Shown one piece after another: positions 25,732 through 33,773 of a stretch of 64,000 bases of DNA; position 1 is the stretch's first letter, and every line of letters begins with the position of its first letter. The notes below the pieces were generated by a model. It was not told the origin of the DNA, ran no database searches, and saw only the letters and a program-made list of their open reading frames with translations. Source of the stretch: Streptomyces longwoodensis (GTDB lineage Bacteria; Actinomycetota; Actinomycetes; Streptomycetales; Streptomycetaceae); assembly GCF_001514125.1 (NCBI RefSeq), contig NZ_KQ948552.1:62001-126000 (forward strand), written 5' to 3'. The position numbers and the translations under genes are program-made.

Positions 25732-26145
25732 ATGACGATGACGACCGCCGAAGCCGACACGATCCTCGCCGACAACTTCGCGCCCTGGGTGCTGGCCCTG
25801 GGCCTGTCGGTCTCGTCCCTGGGCCCCGACCGGGCCGTGCTGCGTCTGCCCTGGTCGGGGGCGCTGGCCCGGGAGGGCGGGGGGCTGTCGGGGCAGGCGC
25901 TGATGGCGGCCGCGGACACCGCCACGGTGATCGCCGTGGCCTCGGCCCGCGGCGCCTACGGGCCCATGACGACGGTTCAGCAGTCCACGTCGTTCCAGCG
26001 GGCGGTGACGGACTCGGACGTCTTGGTCGAGGCGGTGCTGACGAAGCTGGGCCGGCGGATGGCGTTCGCCGACATCACGATGACCGCCGAGCGGACCGGT
26101 GAACTCGCCGCGCGCGCGAGCACGGTGTACGCCCTCCTGGGCTGA
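25732..26145 (+). CDS. PaaI-like hotdog-fold thioesterase
   Basis: 137-aa hotdog-fold protein, probably hydrolysing acyl-CoA esters in the cytosol. The central helix and strand pattern is visible in GGGLSGQALMAAADTATVIAVASARG, then TVQQSTSFQRAVTDSDVLVEAVLTKLGRRMAFADITMTA and a C-terminal STVYALLG. The ATG at 25732 is chosen because upstream codons carry no ribosome site; GGGGAA lies 11 nt away. It is divergent from the protease gene and shares a 190-bp control region with it. Substrate unknown. Confidence 0.85.
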   Translation: MTMTTAEADTILADNFAPWVLALGLSVSSLGPDRAVLRLPWSGALAREGGGLSGQALMAAADTATVIAVASARGAYGPMTTVQQSTSFQRAVTDSDVLVEAVLTKLGRRMAFADITMTAERTGELAARASTVYALLG

Positions 26146-26543
26146 GACGGACGGTGACGGGCTCCTGACGCTCCGTCGATCATCCCGGGCCGAACCTTCG
26201 CTCCAGAGAATCTGCACAGCGAATGCCCACGGGGGGCACCGGGCGCGGGGCTTCTGCACAACTCCCGGGCGGTCCGGCACGCCTTTGGGGCGGGAGTGCC
26301 GGATTCGCCGTCCGTACCACCCGTGCGCCCGGCCGCCATTGCCGCACGAGCTGTGAAGGACTCGCCGGAGAGCCGTGGGCACATCGTCACCGTTTGCTGC
26401 CCCCGAGCGCCAAGTTCGCAGGTGGGAGGCACGGTTGAGTGGCTGCGCGGGGTGCGGACCTGCTTACATCCAACGCACCGCGGGAGCACCGCTCAGCGCT
26501 CCGGCGGCCCCTTGTGAATATCCAGAGGAAGGGACGTTCCCCC
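26146..26543 (+). other. Upstream region of the peptide export operon
   Basis: 398 bp with no confident gene. A partial inverted repeat (26274-26280 with 26296-26302) could terminate the thioesterase transcript. Further on, TTGAGT at 26435 and TTACAT at 26464 are promoter-like but 23 bp apart, too far for a standard sigma-70 promoter. The last 75 bp before the peptide gene are AT-richer (GTGAATATCCAGAGG) and hold its ribosome site GAGGAAGGG. Confidence 0.5.
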
Positions 26544-26759
26544 ATGAACTCCACCCCCCAGGTCGAGACCGTCGAGATCTCCGACACCGAGCTCGACAAC
26601 GTCTCCGGCGGCCTGTCGCTCAACACCCTGAACACCGTCACCGGTGCGGTGGACGGCATCGCCCCGGTCACCGGCCTGGTCGACACCGCCGTGTCCACGG
26701 TCGAGGGTGTCACCGGCCTGAACGTGGCCCCGGTCACCAACCTGGTCGCCGGTCTCTGA
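26544..26759 (+). CDS. Double-glycine leader peptide, precursor of an NHLP-exported bacteriocin-like peptide
   Basis: 71-aa precursor. Residues 1-23 form an acidic leader ending ELDNVSGG, the classic double-glycine site cut by C39 peptidase domains. The 48-residue core (24-71) has no cysteine and repeats V-T-(G/N)-x-V units four times: TVTGAVDG, PVTGLVDT, GVTGLNV and PVTNLVAG. It is Gly/Val/Thr-rich and hydrophobic, like unmodified membrane-active peptides. The ATG at 26544 follows GAGGAAGGG. Downstream are an HlyD-like protein and two NHLP-type ABC transporters, and a hairpin separates the peptide gene from them. No lanthionine synthetase, radical SAM enzyme or cyclase is nearby, so a lanthipeptide label would not fit. 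Confidence 0.85.
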   Translation: MNSTPQVETVEISDTELDNVSGGLSLNTLNTVTGAVDGIAPVTGLVDTAVSTVEGVTGLNVAPVTNLVAGL

Positions 26760-26762
26760 TCG

Positions 26763-26816
26763 CACCCGGTAGCCCTTGAGTCCCGGAGCCGTGCGCGGTT
26801 CCGGGACTCACGGGTG
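26763..26816 (+). terminator. Intercistronic hairpin between peptide and transporter genes
   Basis: Outer arms CACCCG (26763-26768) and CGGGTG (26811-26816) enclose a perfect 11-bp inner stem (26777-26787 with 26800-26810). Placed just after the precursor stop and 38 bp before the HlyD-like start, it probably acts as a partial terminator or 3' stabiliser, so that the small peptide is made in excess over its exporter. Confidence 0.75.
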
Positions 26817-26854
26817 CCCCGACAGCCGTAGCCCTCCGGGGCGTGGGAAGGTCC

Positions 26855-27661
26855 ATGCAGTTCCGTCAACAGGCCCTAGCCAAGCTCCAGTCGCCCGAGG
26901 AGCTCGACCTGCCGGTGCGCTTCGCGCGTCCGCAGGGCTGGCTCGTGCTGTCCGTGACGGTGGTCGTCATCGCGGCCGCGTCCGTGTGGGCGGTGACCGG
27001 CTCGGTTGCCTCCACGGTGAGCGCGCCCGCCGTCCTCACCCACGGGGAGGGCAGTTACGTCCTGCAGAGTCCCGCCGCCGGGCAGGTCACGGCGGTGCTG
27101 GCCAAGGAGGGCGAGCGGCTGCCGGCCGACGCGCCCGTGCTGAAGGTGCGCACGGCCGGAGGCGACACGGTCGTCCGGACGGTCGCCGCGGGACGGGTCA
27201 CCGCGCTCGCCGCGAGCATCGGGCAGATCATCTCCACCGGCGCGGACGTCGCCGCCGTCGAGAAGGTCGCCCACGCCGACGACCCGCTCTACGCGACGGT
27301 GTACGTCCCCGCGGAGAACGCCGCTGCGATCCCCGCGGGCGCGCCCGTCGACCTGACCGTGCAGACCGTCCCGGCGCAGCGCTACGGCGTGCTGCGCGGA
27401 CACGTGAAGGCGGTGGACCGCACTGCGCAGTCGGCCCGGCAGATCGCCGCGTTCCTCGGTGACGGCCAGCTCGGCGAGCAGTTCACCCGCACGGGCCGAC
27501 CGGTCGCGGTGCTGGTCCGGCTGGACACCTCCCCCACGACGAAGAGCGGCTACCGCTGGTCCTCGCACGACGGACCGCCGTACGCCCTGACCTCGATGAC
27601 CCTGGCCACCGGCTCGATCCGGCTGGCCGACCAGCGTCCCGTCGATTGGCTGCTGCCGTGA
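26855..27661 (+). CDS. HlyD-like NHLP peptide export adaptor
   Basis: 268-aa membrane-anchored protein. One transmembrane helix at about 33-55 (LVLSVTVVVIAAASVWAV) precedes a lipoyl-like/barrel-sandwich domain (GEGSYVLQSPAAGQVTAVLAKEGERLPADAPVLKV) and a beta-rich C-terminus, the layout of membrane-fusion adaptors. This is the family annotated as NHLP bacteriocin system secretion protein. The ATG at 26855 follows GGGAAGG. Its stop overlaps the GTG of the next ABC transporter gene. In a Gram-positive cell it cannot span an outer membrane and probably guides the peptide at the outer face of the ABC complex. Confidence 0.85.
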   Translation: MQFRQQALAKLQSPEELDLPVRFARPQGWLVLSVTVVVIAAASVWAVTGSVASTVSAPAVLTHGEGSYVLQSPAAGQVTAVLAKEGERLPADAPVLKVRTAGGDTVVRTVAAGRVTALAASIGQIISTGADVAAVEKVAHADDPLYATVYVPAENAAAIPAGAPVDLTVQTVPAQRYGVLRGHVKAVDRTAQSARQIAAFLGDGQLGEQFTRTGRPVAVLVRLDTSPTTKSGYRWSSHDGPPYALTSMTLATGSIRLADQRPVDWLLP

Positions 27662-29880
27662 CCACCGCCCAGGAGACCCGCGGCCGGCGCCGCGCCGCAC
27701 CGCCCCGGCGATCGGTGCCCCGCAGCCGCGAGAAGACGGTCCGCACCCCCACCGTGCTCCAGATGGAGGCCGTCGAGTGCGGCGCCGCCTCCCTCGCCAT
27801 GGTGCTCGCCCACTACGGCCGGCACGTCCCGCTGGAGGAGCTGCGCATCGCGTGCGGCGTCTCCCGGGACGGCTCGCGCGCGAGCAACCTGCTGAAGGCG
27901 GCCCGTGGTTACGGCCTGACCGCCAAGGGCATGCAGATGGACCTGGCCGCCCTCGCCGGGGTGCGGGCACCGGCGATCCTGTTCTGGGAGTTCAACCACT
28001 ACGTCGTCTACGACGGCATGGGCCGCCGCTTCGGCCGGCGCGGGGTGTTCGTCAACGACCCCGGCAAGGGGCGGCGGTTCGTGCCGATGGAGGACTTCGA
28101 CGGCAGCTTCACCGGCGTGGTGCTGGTGCTGGAGCCGGGCGAGGACTTCACACGGGGCGGGCGTCGTCCGGGCGTGCTGGGCGCGCTGCCGGCCCGGCTG
28201 CGCGGCACGGCGGGCACGCTGCCGGCGGCCGTGCTGGCCAGCCTGCTGCTGGTCGTGGTGGGCGCGGCGGTGCCCGCGCTGAGCCGCACCTACATCGACC
28301 TGTTCCTGATCGGCGGTCAGACCTCGCTGCTGGGGGTGCTGTTCGCGTCGATGGGCGCCTGCGTGCTGCTCACGCTGGCGCTGACCTGGCTCCAGCAGGC
28401 CAACCTGCACCACGGCCGGATCATCTCCTCCACCCTGTCCAGCGCCCGCTTCCTGCGCCACCTGCTGCGGCTGCCGGTGACGTTCTTCGCCCAGCGCAGC
28501 CCGGCCGACCTGGTGCAGCGGCTGCAGTCCAACGACGCGGTGGCCGAGACGCTGGCCCGCGACCTGGCCTCGGCGGGCGTGGACGCGGTCGTCGTGGTGC
28601 TGTACGCGGTGCTGCTGTACAGCTACGACCCGCAGCTGACGTTCGTCGGGGTGGGGGTGGCGCTGCTGAACGTCGTGGCCATGCGGATCGTCGTACGGCT
28701 GCGGGCGACGCGGACGGCGAAGCTGCGCGCGGACACCGCGCGGCTGACCAACACGGCGTACACCGGGCTGCAGTTGATCGAGACGATGAAGGCGACCGGC
28801 GGGGAGGACGGCTACTTCCGCACGTGGGCGGGGCAGCACGCCACCACGCTGGAGGAGCAGCAGCGGCTCGGGGTGCCGAGCGCCTGGCTGGGGGTGGTCG
28901 CGCCGACGCTGGCCACCCTCAACGGCGCGCTGATCCTGTGGATCGGCGGGCTGCGGGCCATCGAGGGGCACTTGTCGGTGGGCCTGCTGGTGGCGTTCCA
29001 GGCCCTGGTCACCCGTTTCACGGCTCCGCTGACCCGGCTGAACGGGGTCGCGGGCCGCATCCAGGACTTCGCGGCGGACGTCGCCCGGCTCAAGGACGTC
29101 GAGAGCTTCCGCGCCGACCCGCTGTACGACCGCCCCGGCGGCGCCGACGCCACGCGCCGGCTGCGCGGGCACGTCGAGCTGGAGAACGTCACCTTCGGCT
29201 ACAGCCCGCTGGACGCGCCGCTGCTGACCGGCTTCGACCTGACGGTGGGGCCCGGCCGGCAGGTGGCGCTGGTCGGCGGCTCGGGCAGCGGCAAGTCGAC
29301 CGTGTCGCGGCTCATCTCGGGGCTGTACACGCCGTGGGAGGGCGTCATCCGCATCGACGGGCAGCGGTTGGAGGACATCCCGCGCGGGGCGCTCGCCGCC
29401 TCGGTGTCCTTCGTCGACCAGGAGGTGTTCCTGTTCGAGGGCACCGTCCGCGACAACGTGGCGCTGTGGGACCCGTCGGTCCCGGACGACGCGGTGGTCG
29501 AGGCGCTGCGGGACGCGGCCCTGTACGACGTGGTGGCGCGCCGGCCGGGCGGCATCCACAGCCGGGTCGAGCAGGACGGCCGCAACTTCTCCGGCGGTCA
29601 GCGCCAACGCCTGGAGATCGCGCGGGCGTTGGTGCGCCGGCCGAGCATCCTGGTGCTGGACGAGGTGACCAGCGCGCTGGACGCGGAGACCGAGCAGGTC
29701 GTGATGGACAACCTGCGCCGGCGCGGCTGCGCGTGCGTGGTGATCGCCCACCGGCTCAGCACCGTGCGGGACAGCGACGAGATCGTCGTCCTCCAGCACG
29801 GCACGGTGGTCGAGCGCGGACGGCACGAGGAACTGGTGGCGCGCGGCGGCGCGTACGCGGCGCTGGTCGGGGAGCGCTGA
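27658..29880 (+). CDS. NHLP-type C39 peptidase/permease/ATPase transporter
   Basis: 740-aa all-in-one ABC exporter. The N-terminal C39 cysteine peptidase has Cys41 (QMEAVECGAASLAMVLAHYG), the histidine in NHYVVYDG and the aspartate in VNDPGKG. Six membrane helices follow (about 180-450) and then the ATPase with Walker A GGSGSGKST, signature FSGGQRQRLEIARAL, Walker B ILVLDEVTSALD and the H-loop. It should cleave the 26544 precursor after its GG and export the core. The GTG start overlaps the upstream stop (GTGA); the stop overlaps the next ATG (TGATG). Confidence 0.94.
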   Translation: MTTAQETRGRRRAAPPRRSVPRSREKTVRTPTVLQMEAVECGAASLAMVLAHYGRHVPLEELRIACGVSRDGSRASNLLKAARGYGLTAKGMQMDLAALAGVRAPAILFWEFNHYVVYDGMGRRFGRRGVFVNDPGKGRRFVPMEDFDGSFTGVVLVLEPGEDFTRGGRRPGVLGALPARLRGTAGTLPAAVLASLLLVVVGAAVPALSRTYIDLFLIGGQTSLLGVLFASMGACVLLTLALTWLQQANLHHGRIISSTLSSARFLRHLLRLPVTFFAQRSPADLVQRLQSNDAVAETLARDLASAGVDAVVVVLYAVLLYSYDPQLTFVGVGVALLNVVAMRIVVRLRATRTAKLRADTARLTNTAYTGLQLIETMKATGGEDGYFRTWAGQHATTLEEQQRLGVPSAWLGVVAPTLATLNGALILWIGGLRAIEGHLSVGLLVAFQALVTRFTAPLTRLNGVAGRIQDFAADVARLKDVESFRADPLYDRPGGADATRRLRGHVELENVTFGYSPLDAPLLTGFDLTVGPGRQVALVGGSGSGKSTVSRLISGLYTPWEGVIRIDGQRLEDIPRGALAASVSFVDQEVFLFEGTVRDNVALWDPSVPDDAVVEALRDAALYDVVARRPGGIHSRVEQDGRNFSGGQRQRLEIARALVRRPSILVLDEVTSALDAETEQVVMDNLRRRGCACVVIAHRLSTVRDSDEIVVLQHGTVVERGRHEELVARGGAYAALVGER

Positions 29881-32696
29881 TGACGGCCGTCCACGAGGGT
29901 GATCTGGTGCTCGCCGCGCTCGGGCAGCTCGGCGCGCGCGTCGACTGCTCGGGCCTCACGCGGCTGGACCTGGAAGGGCCGCAGGTGATGTGGTTGGTGG
30001 CGTCCGGGGCGCTGGACCTGTTCGCGGTGGACGCGCGACAGGAGGGCCACTGGCACCACCTGGGCCGGCTGGAGGCGGGCGCGCTGCTGCTCGGCCCGGT
30101 CACCGGAGCGGAACACACGCTGGTGGCCCGCCCGTTGCGGGACTGCGTCGTGCACCGGATCGGGCTGCGCGAGCTGTACCAGCCGGCGCAGACCCAGACC
30201 TGGGCGTACGACGCGTACGGCAACCCCCAGTACGTGCCGCCGGAGTCGAGCCCGCTGGAGTACGCGCTCGCCCTCGGTGCCGGGCGTGGCCTGTCGGTCC
30301 TCTTCCAGGCGCCGATGGGCGCGGAACCGCCCGCGCACACCACGGACGACGACGTGTTCTGGATGCAGGTGCCGCCCGGCAGCGTCCGGTACGGCGCGCT
30401 GTACGGCGCCGAGGCGGCGGCCGACCTGCTAATGGACCCGGCGGTGTGGCAGGGCATGGTCGAGCAGCAGTACCGCCTGCTGACCACGCTGGACCGCTGG
30501 ATCGAGGAGCTGGAGCGCACCCACGAGACCCGGACGGCCGCCGGCATCAAGGCCGGTGAGGCGGTCCGCGCCCAGGCCGACCGGACGCTGCTGGCGGCGA
30601 TCGGGGGGCCCGCCGGGAAGCGGGCCACGGCCGCCGACGCCGACGCCACGTACGCGGCGTGCAAGCTGGTCGCGGACGCCGTGGGGATCGCGCTGGCCGC
30701 GCCGGAGCGGATGGGCGCCGGCGGCGACCGGCTGGACCCGGTGGAGCGGATCGCGCTCGCCTCGCGGGTGCGCACCCGGGCCGTGCGCCTGGACGGCCGC
30801 TGGTGGCGGGACGACGTGGGCCCACTGGTCGGCCACCGGGCGCTGTCCGGGGCGCCGGTGGCGCTGCTGTGGCGGCGCGGCGGCTACGTCGCCGTGCATC
30901 CGGCGACCGGGCGGGAGACACCGGTCGAGAAGGCCAACGCGCGGGAGTTCGAGCCGCGCGCGGTGATGTTCTACCGGCCGCTGCCCGACCGGGCGCCGAG
31001 CCCGCTGCGGCTGCTGCGGTTCAGCATGCGCGGCACCGGCGGCGACCTGACGAACCTGCTGCTGAGCGGCCTGGTGACGGTGGCGATCGGCGCACTGGTG
31101 CCGCTCGCGACGGGCCGGGTGCTCGGCGCGTACGTTCCGCGGGCCCAGGAGGGCCCCATCGTGCGGGTGTGTCTGGCGGTGATGGTCGCCGGTGTCGTCG
31201 CGGCGGCGTTCATGCTGCTGCAGAACCTGACGATCCTGCGCCTCGAGGGGCGGGTGGAGGCCACGCTCCAGCCGGCCGTGTGGGACCGCTTGCTGCGGCT
31301 GCCGACGCGGTTCTTCGCCGAGCGCTCGACGGGCGAGCTGGCCAGCGCGGCCATGGGCGTGAGCGCGATCCGGCGGCTGCTGGCGGGGCTCGGTCCCTCG
31401 GTGGTGCAGGCGTCGACGGTCGGCGCGGTGAACCTGGGGCTGCTGCTGTGGTTCAGCGTGCCGCTGGCGCTGGCGGCGGTCGGGATGCTGGTCGTCGTCG
31501 CCGGGGTGTTCCTGGGGCTCGGTCTGTGGCAGGTGCGCTGGCAGCGGCGGCTGGTGGTGCTCACCAACAAGCTGAACAACCAGGCGTTCCAGACGCTGCG
31601 CGGGCTGCCGAAGCTGCGGGTGGCGGCGGCGGAGAACTACGCGTACGCGGCGTGGGCGGCGCAGTTCGCGCGCAGCCGGGAGCTCCAGCAGCGCCTCGGC
31701 CGGATCAAGAACCTCAACGCGGTGCTGGGCGCGGTGTACCTGCCGCTGTGCTCGCTGCTGATGTTCATGCTGCTGGCCGGTCCGGCGCGCGGCGCGCTGT
31801 CGGCGGCGGACTTCCTCACCTTCACCACCTCGATGACGATGCTGCTGACCTCGGTCACCTCGCTGACCGGGGCGTTCGTGGCGGCGGTGGCGGCGCTGCC
31901 GCTGTTCGAGGAGATCAGGCCGGTGCTGGAGGCGACGCCCGAGGTGCGGTCCGGCAGCACCCGGCCGGGTCCGCTGTCGGGCGCGGTGGAGGCGCGGCGC
32001 CTGTCGTTCCGCTACGCCGACGACGGCCCCCTGGTGCTCGACGACGTGTCCTTCGAGGCGCGGCCGGGCGAGTTCGTGGCGGTCGTCGGGCCGAGCGGCT
32101 GCGGCAAGTCGACGCTGCTGCGGCTGCTGATCGGCTTCGACCGCCCGGTCTCCGGCAGTGTGCTGTACGACGGTCAGGACCTCGCCGCCCTCGACCAGTC
32201 GGCGGTGCGCCGCCAGTGCGGGGTGGTGCTCCAGCACGCGCAGCCGTTCACCGGCTCGATCATGGACGTCATCTGCGGCACGGAGGCGTACACGCCCGAG
32301 GAGGTGATGGCGGCGGCCGAACTGGCGGGCCTCGCCGAGGACATCCGGCGGATGCCGATGGGGCTGCACACGATCGTCTCGGGCAGCGGATCGGTCTCGG
32401 GCGGTCAGCGGCAGCGCCTGATGATCGCGCAGGCGCTGATCCGCCGGCCGCGGATCCTGTTCTTCGACGAGGCGACCAGCGCGCTCGACAACGAGACCCA
32501 GCGCGTGGTCATCGACAGCACCCGCAAGCTGCACGCGACCCGGGTCGTCATCGCGCACCGCCTGTCGACGGTGCTGGACGCGGACCGGGTCGTGGTGATG
32601 GAGCACGGCAAGGTCGTCCAGCAGGGCACGCCGGCCGAGCTCCTCGCGGACCCGCGGGGCCGCCTGCACGAGCTGGTGCGGCGGCAGTTCACCTGA
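29880..32696 (+). CDS. NHLP-type permease/ATPase transporter, second subunit
   Basis: 938-aa ABC protein without a peptidase. The first 380 residues are a soluble region typical of this subgroup (DLVLAALGQLGARVD...YDAYGNPQYVPPESSP), with an unknown, possibly cyclic-nucleotide-domain-like function. Six helices follow, then an ATPase with GPSGCGKST, VSGGQRQRLMIAQAL and ILFFDEATSALD. NHLP systems usually encode the two transporters side by side, presumably as a heterodimer. Fourth and last gene of the peptide operon; its stop lies only 9 bp from the end of a pseudogene on the other strand. Confidence 0.93.
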   Translation: MTAVHEGDLVLAALGQLGARVDCSGLTRLDLEGPQVMWLVASGALDLFAVDARQEGHWHHLGRLEAGALLLGPVTGAEHTLVARPLRDCVVHRIGLRELYQPAQTQTWAYDAYGNPQYVPPESSPLEYALALGAGRGLSVLFQAPMGAEPPAHTTDDDVFWMQVPPGSVRYGALYGAEAAADLLMDPAVWQGMVEQQYRLLTTLDRWIEELERTHETRTAAGIKAGEAVRAQADRTLLAAIGGPAGKRATAADADATYAACKLVADAVGIALAAPERMGAGGDRLDPVERIALASRVRTRAVRLDGRWWRDDVGPLVGHRALSGAPVALLWRRGGYVAVHPATGRETPVEKANAREFEPRAVMFYRPLPDRAPSPLRLLRFSMRGTGGDLTNLLLSGLVTVAIGALVPLATGRVLGAYVPRAQEGPIVRVCLAVMVAGVVAAAFMLLQNLTILRLEGRVEATLQPAVWDRLLRLPTRFFAERSTGELASAAMGVSAIRRLLAGLGPSVVQASTVGAVNLGLLLWFSVPLALAAVGMLVVVAGVFLGLGLWQVRWQRRLVVLTNKLNNQAFQTLRGLPKLRVAAAENYAYAAWAAQFARSRELQQRLGRIKNLNAVLGAVYLPLCSLLMFMLLAGPARGALSAADFLTFTTSMTMLLTSVTSLTGAFVAAVAALPLFEEIRPVLEATPEVRSGSTRPGPLSGAVEARRLSFRYADDGPLVLDDVSFEARPGEFVAVVGPSGCGKSTLLRLLIGFDRPVSGSVLYDGQDLAALDQSAVRRQCGVVLQHAQPFTGSIMDVICGTEAYTPEEVMAAAELAGLAEDIRRMPMGLHTIVSGSGSVSGGQRQRLMIAQALIRRPRILFFDEATSALDNETQRVVIDSTRKLHATRVVIAHRLSTVLDADRVVVMEHGKVVQQGTPAELLADPRGRLHELVRRQFT

Positions 32697-32705
32697 ACGA
32701 GGGCT

Positions 32706-32879
32706 CTAACCAAGGATCCCGCGGTCGTAGGCCACCGCCACCGCCGCCGCGCGGTCGTTGACGCCCAGCTTGGCGTACAGGTGGGTGAGGTGGGTCTTGA
32801 CCGTGGCCTCGCTGATGAACAGCTCGCGGGCGATCTCCTTGTTGGAGGTGCCCTTGGCGACCAGCGCCAGCACCTCGCG
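32706..32879 (-). pseudogene. Remnant of a LuxR-type response regulator gene (3' end only)
   Basis: 57 codons encoding a perfect C-terminal LuxR DNA-binding domain: REVLALVAKGTSNKEIAREL, then FISEATVKTHLTHLYAKLGV and a normal end (YDRGILG stop). The receiver domain and the first part of the helix-turn-helix domain are missing. Directly upstream, in a different frame, the sequence continues as an ABC ATPase gene. No start codon or ribosome site belongs to this fragment. It is read here as the right edge of a deletion. Confidence 0.85.
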
Positions 32880-33604
32880 AGGGCGCGCTCGTCGAGCGGC
32901 TCGGACGGGGTGAAGCCGATGACGGTGGCGCCGGCCGAGCGGCGGACGAGCCCCTCGGGGGTGTCCAGGGCGGCGACGCGTCCCCGGTCGATCACGGCGA
33001 CGCGGTCGCACAGCCGCTGGGCCTCCTCCATGAAGTGGGTGACCAGCAGCACGGTGACCCCGCCGGCCCGGACGTCCTCGATCAGCTGCCAGGTGTCGCG
33101 GCGGGCCCGCGGGTCCAGGCCGGTGGTCAGTTCGTCCAGGACGACGACCCGGGGGTCGCCGATCAGGGCGAGCGCGATGAACAGGCGCTGCTTCTGCCCG
33201 CCGGACAGCTTGGCGAAGCGGGTGGTGAGCCGGTCCGTCAGGCCGAGGCGTTCGGCGAGCGGCCGCCAGTCGAGCGGGCGGTCGTGGAAGGAGCCGTACA
33301 GTTCGAGCGCCTCGCGGACGGTGAGCTTGGGCTGCAGCTCGCTCTGCTGGAGCTGCGCGCCCAGCACGCGTGCGACCCGCTCGTGGTCGGTGACCGGGTC
33401 GAGTCCGGTCACCCGGACCCGGCCGGCGTCGGGGACGCGCAGGCCCTCGACGCACTCGACGGTGGTGGTCTTGCCGGCGCCGTTCGGGCCGAGGATGCCG
33501 AAGACCTCGCCCTCCTGGACGGCGAAGGAGACGCCGTCGACGACCGTGCGGCCGGCGTAGGACTTGCGCAGGTCGGTGACCTCGATGACAGGGGTGTCGG
33601 GCAT
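32880..33604 (-). pseudogene. Truncated drug-export-type ABC transporter ATPase, fused out of frame to a regulator remnant
   Basis: About 242 codons of a DrrA/CcmA-type ATPase: Walker A GPNGAGKTTT, Q-loop LQQSEL, signature KLSGGQKQRLF, Walker B VVVLDELTTGLD and H-loop VTHFMEEA are intact. After FTPSEPLDERALA, where such proteins normally continue for 50-70 residues, the sequence turns into the 3' end of a LuxR regulator gene in another frame. Reading on in the ATPase frame gives a nonsense tail to 32405, antisense to the NHLP transporter gene. The permease and sensor kinase genes expected between the two are absent. The start is the ATG at 33604. Confidence 0.85.
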
Positions 33605-33773
33605 GGCACCAGCGTCCCGGGGCGGCGGGGCGCGCCACATCGGCCGTCCCGCTCGACGGCGCATCAGCCGATCGGTCGATGCGTGGGTACGACGTCCGCC
33701 CACGGGGCGTGCTCAGCACGCTGCCCGGTCGCCGCAGGCATGACGCGGCGTGAGGTGGGTAACCCGCCAGGCC

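Noticed and set aside
26544..26759. Lanthipeptide (type A2) label for the exported peptide
   Set aside because: The core has no cysteine, so lanthionine rings cannot form, and no LanM/LanKC-type enzyme is nearby.
27550..29826. 758-codon minus-strand frame opposite the C39 transporter
   Set aside because: His/Gln/Arg/Pro-rich nonsense typical of the antisense frame of a GC-rich gene; the plus-strand product has every ABC and peptidase motif.
32405..33703. 399-residue intact ABC ATPase
   Set aside because: Past codon 241 the frame encodes an Arg/Ser/Pro-rich tail antisense to the NHLP transporter, while a perfect LuxR C-terminus is readable in the neighbouring frame; treated as a deletion chimera.
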